DNA of 64,000 bases from Xanthobacter autotrophicus Py2 (GTDB lineage: Bacteria > Pseudomonadota > Alphaproteobacteria > Rhizobiales > Xanthobacteraceae): assembly GCA_000017645.1 (NCBI GenBank), contig CP000781.1, positions 558,001 through 622,000 of the forward strand, given 5' to 3'. Within the stretch, counting starts at the first letter, position 1; each line of letters begins with the position of its first letter. The notes beneath the pieces were generated by a model. It ran no database searches and was not told the origin of the DNA. It saw nothing but the letters and a program-made list of their open reading frames with translations. Both the position numbers and the translations under genes were made by a program. Below, one piece after another: positions 1-9,607 of the stretch.

Positions 1-711
<711 letters not shown>

Positions 712-1027
712 GAAGCGTCCTCTCCCTCGTGTTCGCCAGCGCGCCGGGCGGATATCCGTCCGCCTTCAACGTCGCGCGTGATCTTCATTCTGTTTCTTGG
801 GTCCCTTTGGGGAACCTTACGCCCTCGTTGTGACGCGGCGCGATCATGGTGAAAGCGGAAGCCGGGATCAAGAGGGAATTTAAAACGATTGAACTTTCAT
901 TGAACCGGCCCCTGCGATGGCGCTAGACAGGGGGCGATCCCAGCTGCGCCGGGATACCAAACTACCGTTTGCTTGCCCTCGGCTTTGGTCCTGGGCCAGA
1001 TTTGACCGTCGGAACCGAAAGCCCGCC
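712..1027. promoter_or_regulatory. Divergent intergenic region between ABC ATPase and dehydrogenase genes
   Basis: About 316 bases without a convincing gene. It must hold the promoters of the leftward ABC gene and the rightward dehydrogenase gene. The stretch at about 868-905 is AT-rich compared with its surroundings (TTTAAAACGATTGAACTTTC) and is the likeliest promoter area. No clear operator palindrome was found. Confidence 0.4.
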
Positions 1028-1996
1028 ATGACCGATCAAGCAACCGATCAAGCCCGCCCGGCCGTCCTTCTGACCGGACCAGTGATGGAGGAGGTGGTGG
1101 AGCGCCAGCTCGCCTCCCGCTTCGATCTTCTGCCCCTGGATGCCCTGTCCGACGCCACCGCCGCCGCGGTGCGCGCCATCGCCACACGCGGCAAGGAGCG
1201 GGTGGACGAGGCACTGATGGCGCGCCTGCCCGCTCTGAAGATCGTCGCCAATTTCGGCGTCGGCTACGACACGGTGGATGCCGCCGCCGCCGCCCGGCGC
1301 GGCGTGATCGTCACCAATACGCCGGACGTGCTGAACGAGGAGGTGGCCGATCTCACCCTCGGCCTGCTGCTCGCCACCGTGCGGCAGATCCCCCAGGCCG
1401 ACCGCTTCGTGCGCGACGGCAAGTGGCTGAAGGGCGCCTATCCTCTGGGGCCGACGCTGCGCGAGCGGACGGTAGGCATCGTCGGCATGGGCCGCATCGG
1501 CAAGGCCATCGCCCGGCGGCTGGAGGCCTTCGCGGTGCCGGTCGCCTACCACAGCCGGCGCCAGCAGCCGGACGTGGACCTGCCCTATTTCGCAAGCCTG
1601 CTCGACCTCGCGCGGGCGGTGAGCGTGCTGGTGGTCATCGTCCCCGGCGGGGCGGCTACCCGCCATCTGGTGAATGCCGACGTGCTCGCCGCTCTGGGGC
1701 CGGACGGCATCCTCATCAACGTCGCCCGCGGCACCGTGGTGGACGAGGCGGCGCTGCTCAAGGCGCTGCAATCGCGCACCATTCTCGCCGCCGGGCTCGA
1801 TGTGTTCGAGAAGGAGCCCCATGTGCCGGAGGCCTTCCTCGGCCTCGACAATGTAGTGCTGCTGCCCCACGTGGGCTCGTCGACGCACCATACCCGCGCG
1901 GCCATGGGCCAACTGGTGGTGGACAACATCGTCGCCTTCCTGGACGGCAAGGGTCCGCTGACCCCGGTGGCGGAGACCCCCTGGCCGAAGGCCTGA
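1028..1996 (+). CDS. D-isomer-specific 2-hydroxyacid dehydrogenase (glyoxylate/hydroxypyruvate reductase-like)
   Basis: A 322-residue cytoplasmic NAD(P)-dependent oxidoreductase that would reduce a 2-keto acid such as glyoxylate or hydroxypyruvate. Visible family features: the Rossmann loop GMGRIGKAIARRL at about residue 155, the signature NVARGTVVDEAAL with a catalytic Arg near residue 240, a catalytic Glu in FEKEP, and the catalytic His in LLPHVGSSTHHTR near residue 288. The reading frame is open further upstream to 917, but the ATG at 1028 gives the normal family length and N-terminus. It stands alone, divergent from the ABC ATPase gene. The exact substrate cannot be read from sequence. 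Confidence 0.9.
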   Translation: MTDQATDQARPAVLLTGPVMEEVVERQLASRFDLLPLDALSDATAAAVRAIATRGKERVDEALMARLPALKIVANFGVGYDTVDAAAAARRGVIVTNTPDVLNEEVADLTLGLLLATVRQIPQADRFVRDGKWLKGAYPLGPTLRERTVGIVGMGRIGKAIARRLEAFAVPVAYHSRRQQPDVDLPYFASLLDLARAVSVLVVIVPGGAATRHLVNADVLAALGPDGILINVARGTVVDEAALLKALQSRTILAAGLDVFEKEPHVPEAFLGLDNVVLLPHVGSSTHHTRAAMGQLVVDNIVAFLDGKGPLTPVAETPWPKA

Positions 1997-2156
1997 GGCG
2001 CGCTCGCTGACCCCTCGCGGCGACGCTCCCCCTAGCGTAAGGCCACACCATCGGCCAGCCGGGAGCGGCGCGCCGAACCGCGCTCGCGCGCGCCGGGGGT
2101 GAACAGGCTTGCGGAAGGTGGTAGCGTTTGTGCCCGTGTTCGGCTTCGAGGGCAGG

Positions 2157-3007
2157 ATGGCTCCACGGCATATGGCACTTGCGGCAGCTCTGGTGCTGGG
2201 CGCGCAGATGGGCGTGACGCAACTGGGTGCCGCCCAGGTGGGCTCTGATGCGGCCGGCGCCGCCATCATGGCGGGGCTCACTGCAGGGGTCCATCTGGCG
2301 CAGCGCGGTGATGCGCCGTCCGGCCCTGTTGCGCCCTCCGCAACCCCGCGGCCGCAGGCCCCTCCGCGGCTTGATCCCACGGTGCGGGAAGCGGGGGCGC
2401 GGCTTGCCGCGCCGTTCCGTCTGGCCAATGCCGACGGTTCCCGGGCCTGTCCCTTCACGCTGAAGGCGGAACCCGCCGGGCCTGGCCTCGCGGTGGAGTT
2501 CGACCGGCAGGGCTGCGCTGCCATCGCCTTTTTGGCGCAGGGGTGGCCTGGCTGCCGGACCCGTCCGGCTCGGTGCGCCTGCTCAACGCCCAGGGCCGCA
2601 CCGTGGCCGAGTTCACGGAAGGGGCCAACGGCAGCTATGAGGCGCTCAGGGAGGGCGACGGGGTCTATTTCCTCGGCAATCCCGCTGCGGCCGACGAAGA
2701 CGCCGAGATCAAGGTGGAAGAGGTCGTGGGCGAGTGGGACCTTGCCCGACAGGCGGGAACGCCGGTGTGCCGCGTGACCCTGCTCGACCAGCCGGCCGGC
2801 AACGGCAGGGGCAAGGCGCTCGCCATCGCGTCGGGCTGTGATCCGGCCCTGCTGCGCTTCGGCCCCGTGGCATGGGACATTGAGGGCGGCAATATCCTGG
2901 TGCGTGGCGACACCGACACCGCCGTGATCCGCTTTGCGCGGCAGGAGGACGGTGGCTGGGCGCGAACCCCGGAGCGCGGCCGCCCGCTGCTCATGAACCG
3001 GCCTTAG
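2157..3007 (+). pseudogene. Secreted protein with two AprI/Inh-type (metalloprotease inhibitor-like) domains, frameshifted
   Basis: Two overlapping frames make one protein. The first (ATG 2157) has a signal-like N-terminus (MAPRHMALAAALVLGAQMG), a Pro-rich linker and the first half of a beta-barrel domain (CPFTLKAE). The second frame continues without a break in sense from about 2543 (WLPDPSGSVRLLNAQGRT) and then has a clear AprI/Inh-like domain (VGEWDLAR, CRVTLL, SGCDPALL, DTAVIRFAR). The shift sits at the run GGGG around 2540-2543; one extra G would join the frames as AFLAQGVAWLPD. Inh proteins inhibit serralysin-type proteases in the periplasm, but the tandem arrangement here may do something else. 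A real mutation and a homopolymer sequencing error cannot be told apart. Confidence 0.7.
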
Positions 3008-3398
3008 ACACCTATATCCGGCTTGAGCCTGCCATCCGGACGCAGGTCGTGCATGGCACGACGGGGGCTGCGTGCTGCTCCGGGCCGGTGCCGCGCGGAC
3101 GGGACACCGTACCGGGATGGGTCGAGTCGCTGTGGCGCGGAAGCGGCACCTGCGGCCGAAAACCTTAATTAGATACCTTGTAAGAGGTATATCAACTCCT
3201 CCTACGTCATATGTTTTTCGTGTCAGGAACGGGCGTTGTCACCGTTTCGCCAGAGTGCGTTGCATCTTCGCAACACAGGAATCCAGCATCCATGCGGGTT
3301 TGCCCAATTCGGTAGCAATTGCTGCCTTAATTTTCCCATTGGACATGAGGCCGGGACCTGATTTTTATCAATCTAAATCGCAGCCGGGGTACCTCCTT
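3008..3398. promoter_or_regulatory. Intergenic region upstream of outer membrane protein gene
   Basis: About 390 bases without a convincing gene. The part from about 3160 to 3398 is clearly less GC-rich than its surroundings, with stretches such as AACCTTAATTAGATACCTTG, and probably holds the promoter and a long 5' leader of the downstream porin-like gene. The open frame from 3072 that runs into that gene lacks a plausible start and signal peptide of its own and was not used. Confidence 0.4.
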
Positions 3399-4316
3399 AT
3401 GAAAAAGATCGCAGTCGTCGCCGCTTCCTTGCTCCTGGCCGGAGCCGCCAATGCGGCCGACCTCAGCGCGCCGATGCCGGTGAAGGCTGTTCCGGCTCCC
3501 GAGGCTCCCCTTTGGGATCTGGCCTTCGGCGTGACCGGCACGTCGGACTACCTCTTCCGCGGTATCAGCCAGACCAACAACAACCCCGCCATCCAGGGCT
3601 TCGTCGAGCTGCAGCTGTTCGACTGGGTTTACTTCAACGTGTGGGCGTCCAACCAGAACTGGGTGAACACCACCATTGACGGTCTCGGCTACACCAACGG
3701 CAACAGCTCGCTGGAAGTCGACTTCTCGGGCGGCCTGCGTCACACTTGGGGTAACTTCGCCCTCGACGTCGGCGCGGTCTACTACACCTATCCCGGCAGC
3801 GGCTCCAGCAAGGACCCGATCACCGGCCTGAACATCGGACCGGGCTCCAGCGACTACAACTACTGGGAAATCTATGCCAAGCCGACCTACACCGTCGCGC
3901 CCTGGCTGACCCTCGGCCTGAACCTCTACTGGACCAGCGACTTCGCTTCCACTGGCACGGACGGCACCGCCCTGTCGGTGACCGCCAAGGTTCCGCTCCC
4001 CTCCTTCGGTCCCGGCGAAGCCTTCGGCTGGTACGCGTCTGGCGAGTTCGGCCATCAGTGGCTGTCCACCAGCGCCTACAACTATGAAGTCAACTACGCC
4101 TTCACCGACCTGACCTACATCCAGACGATCCCCGGCTACAACTGGTGGAACGTGGGCGTCGCCTTCACCTACAAGGCCGCCACCCTCGACCTGCGCTATT
4201 CCGGCACCGACCTGAGCGACGCCGATTGCGGCTTCATGATCAGCAACACCAACGCTTGCGGCAACAAGTTCCTCGCGACCCTGTCTTTCGCGACTTCGCT
4301 GAACGCCCTCAAGTGA
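3399..4316 (+). CDS. Outer membrane protein of the TIGR02001 (Gcw_chp) family
   Basis: A 305-residue exported protein. The ATG at 3399 gives a classic signal peptide (MKKIAVVAASLLLAGAANAAD, cleavage after ANA). The mature part is a beta-barrel-like sequence rich in aromatic residues in alternating pattern, with family hallmarks near the N-terminus (GVTGTSDYLFRGISQTNNNPAIQG) and aromatic-rich strands to the C-terminus. Members are alphaproteobacterial outer membrane proteins of poorly defined, perhaps channel, function. The AT-rich leader and the strong terminator just behind the stop suggest a highly expressed single-gene transcript. The frame is open upstream to 3072, but only this start gives a signal peptide. 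Confidence 0.87.
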   Translation: MKKIAVVAASLLLAGAANAADLSAPMPVKAVPAPEAPLWDLAFGVTGTSDYLFRGISQTNNNPAIQGFVELQLFDWVYFNVWASNQNWVNTTIDGLGYTNGNSSLEVDFSGGLRHTWGNFALDVGAVYYTYPGSGSSKDPITGLNIGPGSSDYNYWEIYAKPTYTVAPWLTLGLNLYWTSDFASTGTDGTALSVTAKVPLPSFGPGEAFGWYASGEFGHQWLSTSAYNYEVNYAFTDLTYIQTIPGYNWWNVGVAFTYKAATLDLRYSGTDLSDADCGFMISNTNACGNKFLATLSFATSLNALK

Positions 4317-4341
4317 TCTGAACCGGCGTCCCTGACGCCAG

Positions 4342-4375
4342 AAGGCGCCGCGCTTCCCGCGCGGCGCCTTTTTCT
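4342..4375 (+). terminator. Rho-independent terminator after the outer membrane protein gene
   Basis: A perfect 12-bp stem, AAGGCGCCGCGC at 4342-4353 against its complement at 4359-4370, with a 5-nt loop TTCCC, followed directly by a T-rich run (TTTTTCTTTG). It starts 26 bases after the stop codon. Confidence 0.93.
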
Positions 4376-4906
4376 TTGTGGCGGGGGGGGCTGGCCGGAG
4401 CGGGAGGCACGGAGCACGGCGCGCCAGATGTCAGCGCGCCAGCGTCGCAGGTGCGCAAACCGGTGGCTGATCCTGAGGCGTGTCGCTGGCCTCGGGCCCT
4501 GCCGGGGATGCATCCGTCAGAATGTATGCAGCTGGGTGCATGGGGGCGTACGAGATCTGGGCGCCGATTCCCATGGCGCATGAGCGCGCTGGAAGAGCGG
4601 ATCGGCAGTTCGGGGAAGGAACGGGTGGCCGGCTCCCGGCGCTCGTGCTTCGGGATCGCAGCGGCAGGGGGCTATTGTATGGACCTATGAGCTTGACTCA
4701 TGGGCCATTGCTCCAGCCCGCGCGACGCTTGAGCGTTCCCACCTGCGATCGGTCAACGACCAAGTCCGATGGTTTGAGGGCGAGCTGGTTCCCCTGCCGG
4801 CCCTTTGGGGCGATCTGTCCCGGGCGAGGCCGACACTGACGAGCGCTTTCAAGCGCCGCTCGGAATCGCCAAATCGCCTATGTTCAGGACCCGCCAGCTC
4901 TTCGCG
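4376..4906. other. Intergenic stretch with no supported gene
   Basis: About 530 bases between the terminator and the DUF167 gene. Open frames on the plus strand here (for example 4480-4839) have no recognisable domain, start signal or plausible protein composition. I see no RNA gene or repeat. It may carry a decayed gene. Confidence 0.4.
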
Positions 4907-5239
4907 TTATTTCCGTCCCTTGCCGGCGGGCGCCGTGGCGGCCTGGGTGAGGGCGGCGGTCAGCTTGGCTGCATCGCCGGCAATGCGAAACGTCTTCACC
5001 CGCGCGGTGGCCCCCGAGGCGAGCCTGACCTGGGATGCGGCCACCCCCGCCGCCTGCGCCAGCACGCGGGCAACAGCCGCCGTCGCCGCGCCATCCTCCG
5101 GCGCGACCTTGACCCTGATCTTCAGGACCGCTCGGCCATCAGACAGTTCCGCCACGCCATCAAGAGCGTCCCTCCCACCTCGCGGGGTGGCGCGCACGGT
5201 CACCTCCACCCCGTCGGGCAGCAGCTTCAGGAACGACAA
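4907..5239 (-). CDS. DUF167 (UPF0235/YggU-like) family protein
   Basis: A small protein of about 110 residues of the DUF167 family, whose cellular role is not established. Family features are the N-terminal strand VEVTVRATPRGGRDALDG, the middle LKIRVKVAPEDGAATAAV and the following helix ending before VRLASGATARVKTFRI. The first codon in the open frame is TTG at 5239 with no obvious ribosome site, so the start is uncertain. It lies 17 bases behind the YggT gene on the same strand, the common yggT-yggU pairing, and the two are likely cotranscribed. Confidence 0.85.
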   Translation of the reverse strand: MSFLKLLPDGVEVTVRATPRGGRDALDGVAELSDGRAVLKIRVKVAPEDGAATAAVARVLAQAAGVAASQVRLASGATARVKTFRIAGDAAKLTAALTQAATAPAGKGRK

Positions 5240-5256
5240 CAGGCCCGCCCCGCCGG

Positions 5257-5547
5257 TCAGAAGACGTTCGGGTAGATGTAGTAGCCGATGACCTGCTGGA
5301 TGAAGAAGATGATCAGGATCAGCACCATGGGCGACAGGTCGAGGCCGCCGAGGTTGGGCAGCACGGAGCGGATGGGCGCGAGCACCGGCTCGGTGATGCG
5401 GTAGAGGAACTCGCCCACGCTGCGGACGAACGAATTGTGGGCGTTCACCACGTTGAACGCCACGAGCCAGGACAGCACCGCCGAGGCGATGAGCAGCCAG
5501 ACATAAAGCTGAAGAACGAGAAGGATGACGTCGAGCAGCGCGCGCAT
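5257..5547 (-). CDS. YggT family integral membrane protein
   Basis: A 96-residue membrane protein. It has two hydrophobic segments (about residues 3-30 LLDVILLVLQLYVWLLIASAV, and about 70-90 LSPMVLILIIFFIQQVIGYY) separated by the conserved cytosolic loop with RITEPVLAPIRSVLPNLGGLDLSP, the family signature. The ATG at 5547 (MRALLDV) is preferred over the longer frame start at 5583. YggT proteins have been linked to osmotic shock tolerance and to cell-envelope organisation; the exact role is unsettled. First gene of a probable two-gene operon with the DUF167 gene. Confidence 0.88.
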   Translation of the reverse strand: MRALLDVILLVLQLYVWLLIASAVLSWLVAFNVVNAHNSFVRSVGEFLYRITEPVLAPIRSVLPNLGGLDLSPMVLILIIFFIQQVIGYYIYPNVF

Positions 5548-5676
5548 CGCAGGAAGGGTCCCCGGGGAGTTGCGCGTCAGCAATAGCCCCCCGAAGTGGT
5601 TCTGAACAAGGCCGCAGGCCGCTCGTGGCAGGTCCGATGCAGGTTTCCTGCGGCGGCTGCGTCAGCCCGTCGCGTC

Positions 5677-5910
5677 TCAGCCTGTCGCGTCGCCATCCCG
5701 CGAGCGGCCCGGCTCCGATAGGGCGCCGGTGCCGGGGGTGCGCTCGGGATCCATCAGCTCGGGCCGGGCATGGGGGCCGGCGGCCGGAAAGTCATACTCC
5801 GGTGCCGGAGCCGGAGCCGGGGCGGCTGAGCCGCGGCCGGTCGGCGCGCGGAACGTCTTTGTGGCCTTCGGAGCGCTCTGCCGGGGAAGGGTTGGTTTAT
5901 GGGCGGCCAT
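5677..5910 (-). CDS. Small Pro/Ala-rich hypothetical protein
   Basis: A 77-residue frame starting MAAHKPTLPRQSAPKATKTF, with a run of alternating Ala-Pro (PAPAPAPEYDF) and an acidic/polar tail. It is likely disordered and no family is recognised. The ATG at 5910 is preferred because GGAGG sits five to six bases upstream; a second in-frame ATG at 5922 lacks such a site. It is divergent from accA. Coding status rests only on the ribosome site and composition. Confidence 0.45.
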   Translation of the reverse strand: MAAHKPTLPRQSAPKATKTFRAPTGRGSAAPAPAPAPEYDFPAAGPHARPELMDPERTPGTGALSEPGRSRDGDATG

Positions 5911-6172
5911 GGCTGCCTCCATGATGTGACCATGATTGGGGAACAACGCTCTCGCCGCCCCTTCCGTTGCAGCGGCGGATGCGAAAGGGGCGGCCCGCCA
6001 TTCACGTTTCAGAGTGGCCTTGACCGGTAGAGTTCCGCTGCACCAGTCTGGCGCACCGGGATCGGCACGCCAGCCTCGACTTGCCGACCTTGACTTGCCG
6101 ACCCGGCGCAGGCAGCTTCCGGCCCCGTGGGCGGCGCCGGCAACGGGCCTCCTCCAACCTTTACGGACCCTC

Positions 6173-7126
6173 ATGCGCAGCTATCTGGACTTCGAGAAGC
6201 CGGTCGCCGAACTCGAGGCCAAGGTGGAAGAGCTGCGCGCGCTTGCCTCTGCCGGCGATGGCGTGACCATCACCGACGAGGTGCAGCGGCTCGAGACCAA
6301 GGCCCGCGAGGCGCTCCTCGCCCTCTACGCCAATCTCACCCCCTGGCAGAAGACGCTGGTCGCGCGGCATCCGCAGCGGCCCCATTTCGCCGATTTCGCC
6401 AAGGGCCTGTTCGAGGATTTCACCCCGCTCGCCGGTGACCGCAAGTTCGGCGAGGACGAGGCCATCATCGGCGGCTTCGCCCGCTTCCGCGGCGAGGCGG
6501 TGTGCGTGTTGGGCCACGAGAAGGGCTCCACCACCGAAACCCGCATCCGGCACAATTTCGGCATGGCGCGCCCCGAGGGCTACCGCAAGGCGGTCCGCAT
6601 CATGGAGCTCGCCGACCGCTTCGGCATTCCCCTGATCTCGCTGGTGGACACCGCCGGCGCCTATCCCGGCATCGGCGCCGAGGAGCGCGGCCAGGCCGAG
6701 GCCATCGCCCGCTCCACCGACGCCTGCCTCGCCCTGGGCGCACCCAATGTGGCGCTGGTGATCGGCGAGGGCGGTTCGGGCGGGGCCATCGCCATCGCCA
6801 CCGCCAACAAGGTGCTGATGATGGAGCATGCCATCTACAGCGTGATCTCGCCGGAAGGTGCGGCCTCCATCCTGTGGCGCGATACTGCGAAGGCGCAGGA
6901 AGCCGCCACCAACATGAAGATCACGGCGCAGGACCTGCTGAAGTTCGGTATCATCGATGCCATCGTGAAGGAGCCGCCCGGCGGCGCCCATCGCGATCCG
7001 GAGGCCACCATCGGCGCCGCCGGGGATGCCATCGCTGATGCGCTGTCGCAGCTCGCCGGCCTCGACGGGCCGGCCGTGCGCAAGGCGCGGCGTGACAAAT
7101 TTCTCGCAATCGGCCGCTCGCTTTAA
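6173..7126 (+). CDS. accA: Acetyl-CoA carboxylase carboxyltransferase subunit alpha
   Basis: A 317-residue cytoplasmic subunit that with AccD transfers the carboxyl group from biotin-BCCP to acetyl-CoA, giving malonyl-CoA for fatty acid synthesis. The sequence starts MRSYLDFEKPVAELEAKVEELR, the typical AccA N-terminus. The crotonase-fold core has RPHFADFAKGLFEDF, GHEKGSTTETRIRHNFGMARPEGYRKA, the oxyanion region LVDTAGAYPGIGAEERGQ, and GEGGSGGAIAIATANKVLM. The length matches the family. The frame is open upstream to 5936, but the ATG at 6173 is the conserved start. No accD lies nearby, as is usual in alphaproteobacteria. Confidence 0.97.
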   Translation: MRSYLDFEKPVAELEAKVEELRALASAGDGVTITDEVQRLETKAREALLALYANLTPWQKTLVARHPQRPHFADFAKGLFEDFTPLAGDRKFGEDEAIIGGFARFRGEAVCVLGHEKGSTTETRIRHNFGMARPEGYRKAVRIMELADRFGIPLISLVDTAGAYPGIGAEERGQAEAIARSTDACLALGAPNVALVIGEGGSGGAIAIATANKVLMMEHAIYSVISPEGAASILWRDTAKAQEAATNMKITAQDLLKFGIIDAIVKEPPGGAHRDPEATIGAAGDAIADALSQLAGLDGPAVRKARRDKFLAIGRSL

Positions 7127-7318
7127 CCATGAGCGCATGGCCGGCGGCCGCTGCCGGCCCGGCATCTCATCTTGGCCGCATTTGCCTTATTTTCTCGAAG
7201 CCTGTTCAGGCGGTAGCACCAACGCTCCGCACGGCTGGCGATGACGCTAACGCATCGTCAAGGGGAAGGGGCTAACCCTGTCGGTCCATGTGGCCGATAC
7301 GGACCCAGGAGTTGCGCG

Positions 7319-8671
7319 GTGAACCGTTTCGCGTCGAACCGTCCGTGGACGATGGTGTCGTCCCGCATCCGCATGGTGGCCCTGGCCGCCACCGCAGCGC
7401 TCGCGCTCGCCGCCTGCAACCAGACCGATTCCGAAGCCTCCCGCAGGGCCAACAAGCCGTTGACACCCGAGATGGTGTCCCTGATCGCGCAGAAGGACAT
7501 GTCGCCGGCGAGCCCGATCCTCGTGCGCATCTTCAAGCAGGAGGCCGAGCTTGAGGTGTGGAAGGCCACCTCCGACGGCTCGTTCGCCCTGCTCAAGACC
7601 TATCCCATCTGCCGCTGGTCGGGTGAGCTGGGCCCCAAGGTGAGCATGGGTGACCGGCAGGCGCCGGAGGGCTTCTACACCATCACCCCGGGGCAGATGA
7701 ACCCGAACTCCAGCTACTATCTGTCCTTCAACCTCGGATTCCCCAACGCCTTCGACCGCTCCTACGGGCGGACCGGTGAATTCCTCATGGTGCACGGCGA
7801 CTGTTCGTCGGCTGGCTGCTACGCCATGACGGACGAGCAGATTTCCGAGATCTTCTCGCTGGCGCGGGAGAGCTTTGCCGGCGGCCAGCGCGCCTTCCAG
7901 GTGCAGGCCTATCCCTTCCGCATGACGCCGAAGAACCTCGCTCGGCACCGCAACAACCCGAACATGGCATTCTGGCGTAACCTGAAGCAGGGCTACGACC
8001 ATTTCGAGGTCACCAAACAGGTGCCCAAGGTCAATGTCTGCGGGCGCTCCTATGTGTTCGACGCCGAGCCCGTGCCGGGCCGGACCTTCGACGCCAACGT
8101 GTCCTGCCCGCCCTACCAGGTGCCGCCCCAGGTGGCCTCGGCGGTGGCCGAGAAGCAGCGCAGCGACGATGCCCAGGTGGCGGCGCTCGCCCCGTCCGCA
8201 CCGCTGGCGCCGGTGCGCACCAATGCGGACGGCGGCATGCACCCGGTGTTCCTCGCCAAGCTCAAGGAGCGCGAGAGCGGCCAGATGTCCTTCGCGGCCG
8301 CGCCCGGGTCCCTGCCCGAATATGTGAACCCGCCCAAGATGACCCCGGAGAAGGTGGCACTGGACACCGAGACGCCGGTGGCCCCCGCCGCGGCGGCGGC
8401 AGGAGCCGCGGCCGCGCCGGCTCCGCTACCGACCGCCAAGCCTGCCCCGGCGGCGCGGGTGGTGACGCCGGCGGCCAAGCCGGTGGCGGCTTCCGCAACG
8501 GCCAAGCCTGCTACCACGGCGTCTGCGGCGAAGCCGGCGAATTCCAGCTCGGACAAGCCGGTTGCGCAGGCCTACAAGCCCGCCACGGTCGCCTCTGTCG
8601 GCACGCTGACGCCGCCGGCCTCGGTGTCGGGTGGCTCGGCCATCATGTCCACCGGGACGTTCTCGCAATAA
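7319..8671 (+). CDS. YafK-like L,D-transpeptidase (YkuD fold) lipoprotein
   Basis: A protein of about 450 residues predicted to act in the periplasm on peptidoglycan or on its linkage to lipoproteins. A lipobox (LALAAC) follows a hydrophobic stretch near the N-terminus, so it should be lipidated. The catalytic domain at about residues 55-235 has the YafK/YkuD motif HGDCSSAGCYAM with His and Cys, and a preceding LVRIFKQEAELEVWK core. The last 130 residues are a low-complexity Ala/Pro/Lys tail, probably wall-spanning. The GTG at 7319 is chosen because AGGAG lies seven bases upstream; an in-frame ATG at 7352 is the alternative. Confidence 0.85.
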   Translation: MNRFASNRPWTMVSSRIRMVALAATAALALAACNQTDSEASRRANKPLTPEMVSLIAQKDMSPASPILVRIFKQEAELEVWKATSDGSFALLKTYPICRWSGELGPKVSMGDRQAPEGFYTITPGQMNPNSSYYLSFNLGFPNAFDRSYGRTGEFLMVHGDCSSAGCYAMTDEQISEIFSLARESFAGGQRAFQVQAYPFRMTPKNLARHRNNPNMAFWRNLKQGYDHFEVTKQVPKVNVCGRSYVFDAEPVPGRTFDANVSCPPYQVPPQVASAVAEKQRSDDAQVAALAPSAPLAPVRTNADGGMHPVFLAKLKERESGQMSFAAAPGSLPEYVNPPKMTPEKVALDTETPVAPAAAAAGAAAAPAPLPTAKPAPAARVVTPAAKPVAASATAKPATTASAAKPANSSSDKPVAQAYKPATVASVGTLTPPASVSGGSAIMSTGTFSQ

Positions 8672-8804
8672 GCCTCCTGCCTCCAGCATCAGCCTGGTTG
8701 TGGCCATGGCCCTTGTGGCGGCCGCCTGGCCGCAGCTAGGCTTGCGCATGGGGCGCGTCTGCCCAGTCCGTAGCCGCGCCTTGGCCCCGGGGGAGGGCAG
8801 GGGA

Positions 8805-9458
8805 ATGGGACAGGAGAGCGGAGCCATCTGGACGCGGCGGCTAAGCGCCGCTACGGCCCTGGTGGCCTGGGCGGCGCTGGCGCTTCAGCTCGGCATCGTG
8901 GTGGAGAAGATGGCCGCCGCCGGCGACGGCTTCGGGCCCGCCCTATGGCGCTTCCTCGGCTATTTCACAGTTCTCACCAACCTGTTCGTGGCCGTGGTGG
9001 CGAGTGCCTATGCGCTTCGTCCCGGCAGCGCCATGGCCGGTCCGAAGGTGCGGCTCGCGGCGGTGGTGTCCATCGTGCTCGTGGGCATCATCTACGCCCT
9101 GCTGCTGCGCAATGTGTGGAAGCCGGAAGGCTGGCAACTGATCGCCGACCGCCTGCTGCATCAGGTCACGCCGGTGCTCTTCCTGGCCACCTGGGTGCTG
9201 GCGGCGCGTGGCGCTGTCGGGGAGAGCGGTCTCGGCTTCAGCGATGCCGCCTGGGCCATGGCGCCGCCGGTGCTGTACCTCACCTATGCGCTGGCGCGGG
9301 GCGAGGCGGACGGCTGGTATGCCTACTGGTTTCTGGATCCGGCCAAGCTGGGGGAGGGGCGCATGGCGCTCAACACCGTCCTGCTGGCGGCGGTGTTCCT
9401 GGCGACGGCGCTGATTTTCCTGGGGCTCCACCGGCTCCTGGCGCGCCGCACGTCCTGA
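8805..9458 (+). CDS. Pr6Pr family integral membrane protein
   Basis: A 217-residue protein with about six hydrophobic segments, including LVAWAALALQLGIVV, FLGYFTVLTNLFVAVVASAYAL, AAVVSIVLVGIIYALLL and VLLAAVFLATALIFLGL. The motif YFTVLTN and the downstream LLHQVTPVLFLATWVL match the Pr6Pr membrane protein family; function is unknown. The ATG at 8805 is preceded by a strong purine-rich site (GGGAGGGCAGGGGA); the longer open frame to 8631 overlaps the previous gene. No operon partner is evident. Confidence 0.8.
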   Translation: MGQESGAIWTRRLSAATALVAWAALALQLGIVVEKMAAAGDGFGPALWRFLGYFTVLTNLFVAVVASAYALRPGSAMAGPKVRLAAVVSIVLVGIIYALLLRNVWKPEGWQLIADRLLHQVTPVLFLATWVLAARGAVGESGLGFSDAAWAMAPPVLYLTYALARGEADGWYAYWFLDPAKLGEGRMALNTVLLAAVFLATALIFLGLHRLLARRTS

Positions 9459-9607
9459 ACCCTATGGCTGGGACCGAGGCTTGCGGGGCAGCCTATCCGG
9501 CGCGGGCCAGAGGACGGCACATGAGCGCGGCGCCCAAGCCGCCCAAAGGTCCGCCCTATGCCCGCCCCATGGCCCGCCCCGTGTAGGGCGGCCACTGGTA
9601 TCCTGCC

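Noticed and set aside
4480..4839. 119-codon ORF after the porin terminator
   Set aside because: No domain, no ribosome site, unlikely composition.
9521..9586. 21-codon Pro-rich ORF (MSAAPKPPKGPPYARPMARPV) after the Pr6Pr gene
   Set aside because: Too short and no conservation evidence; the upstream GAGG could be chance.
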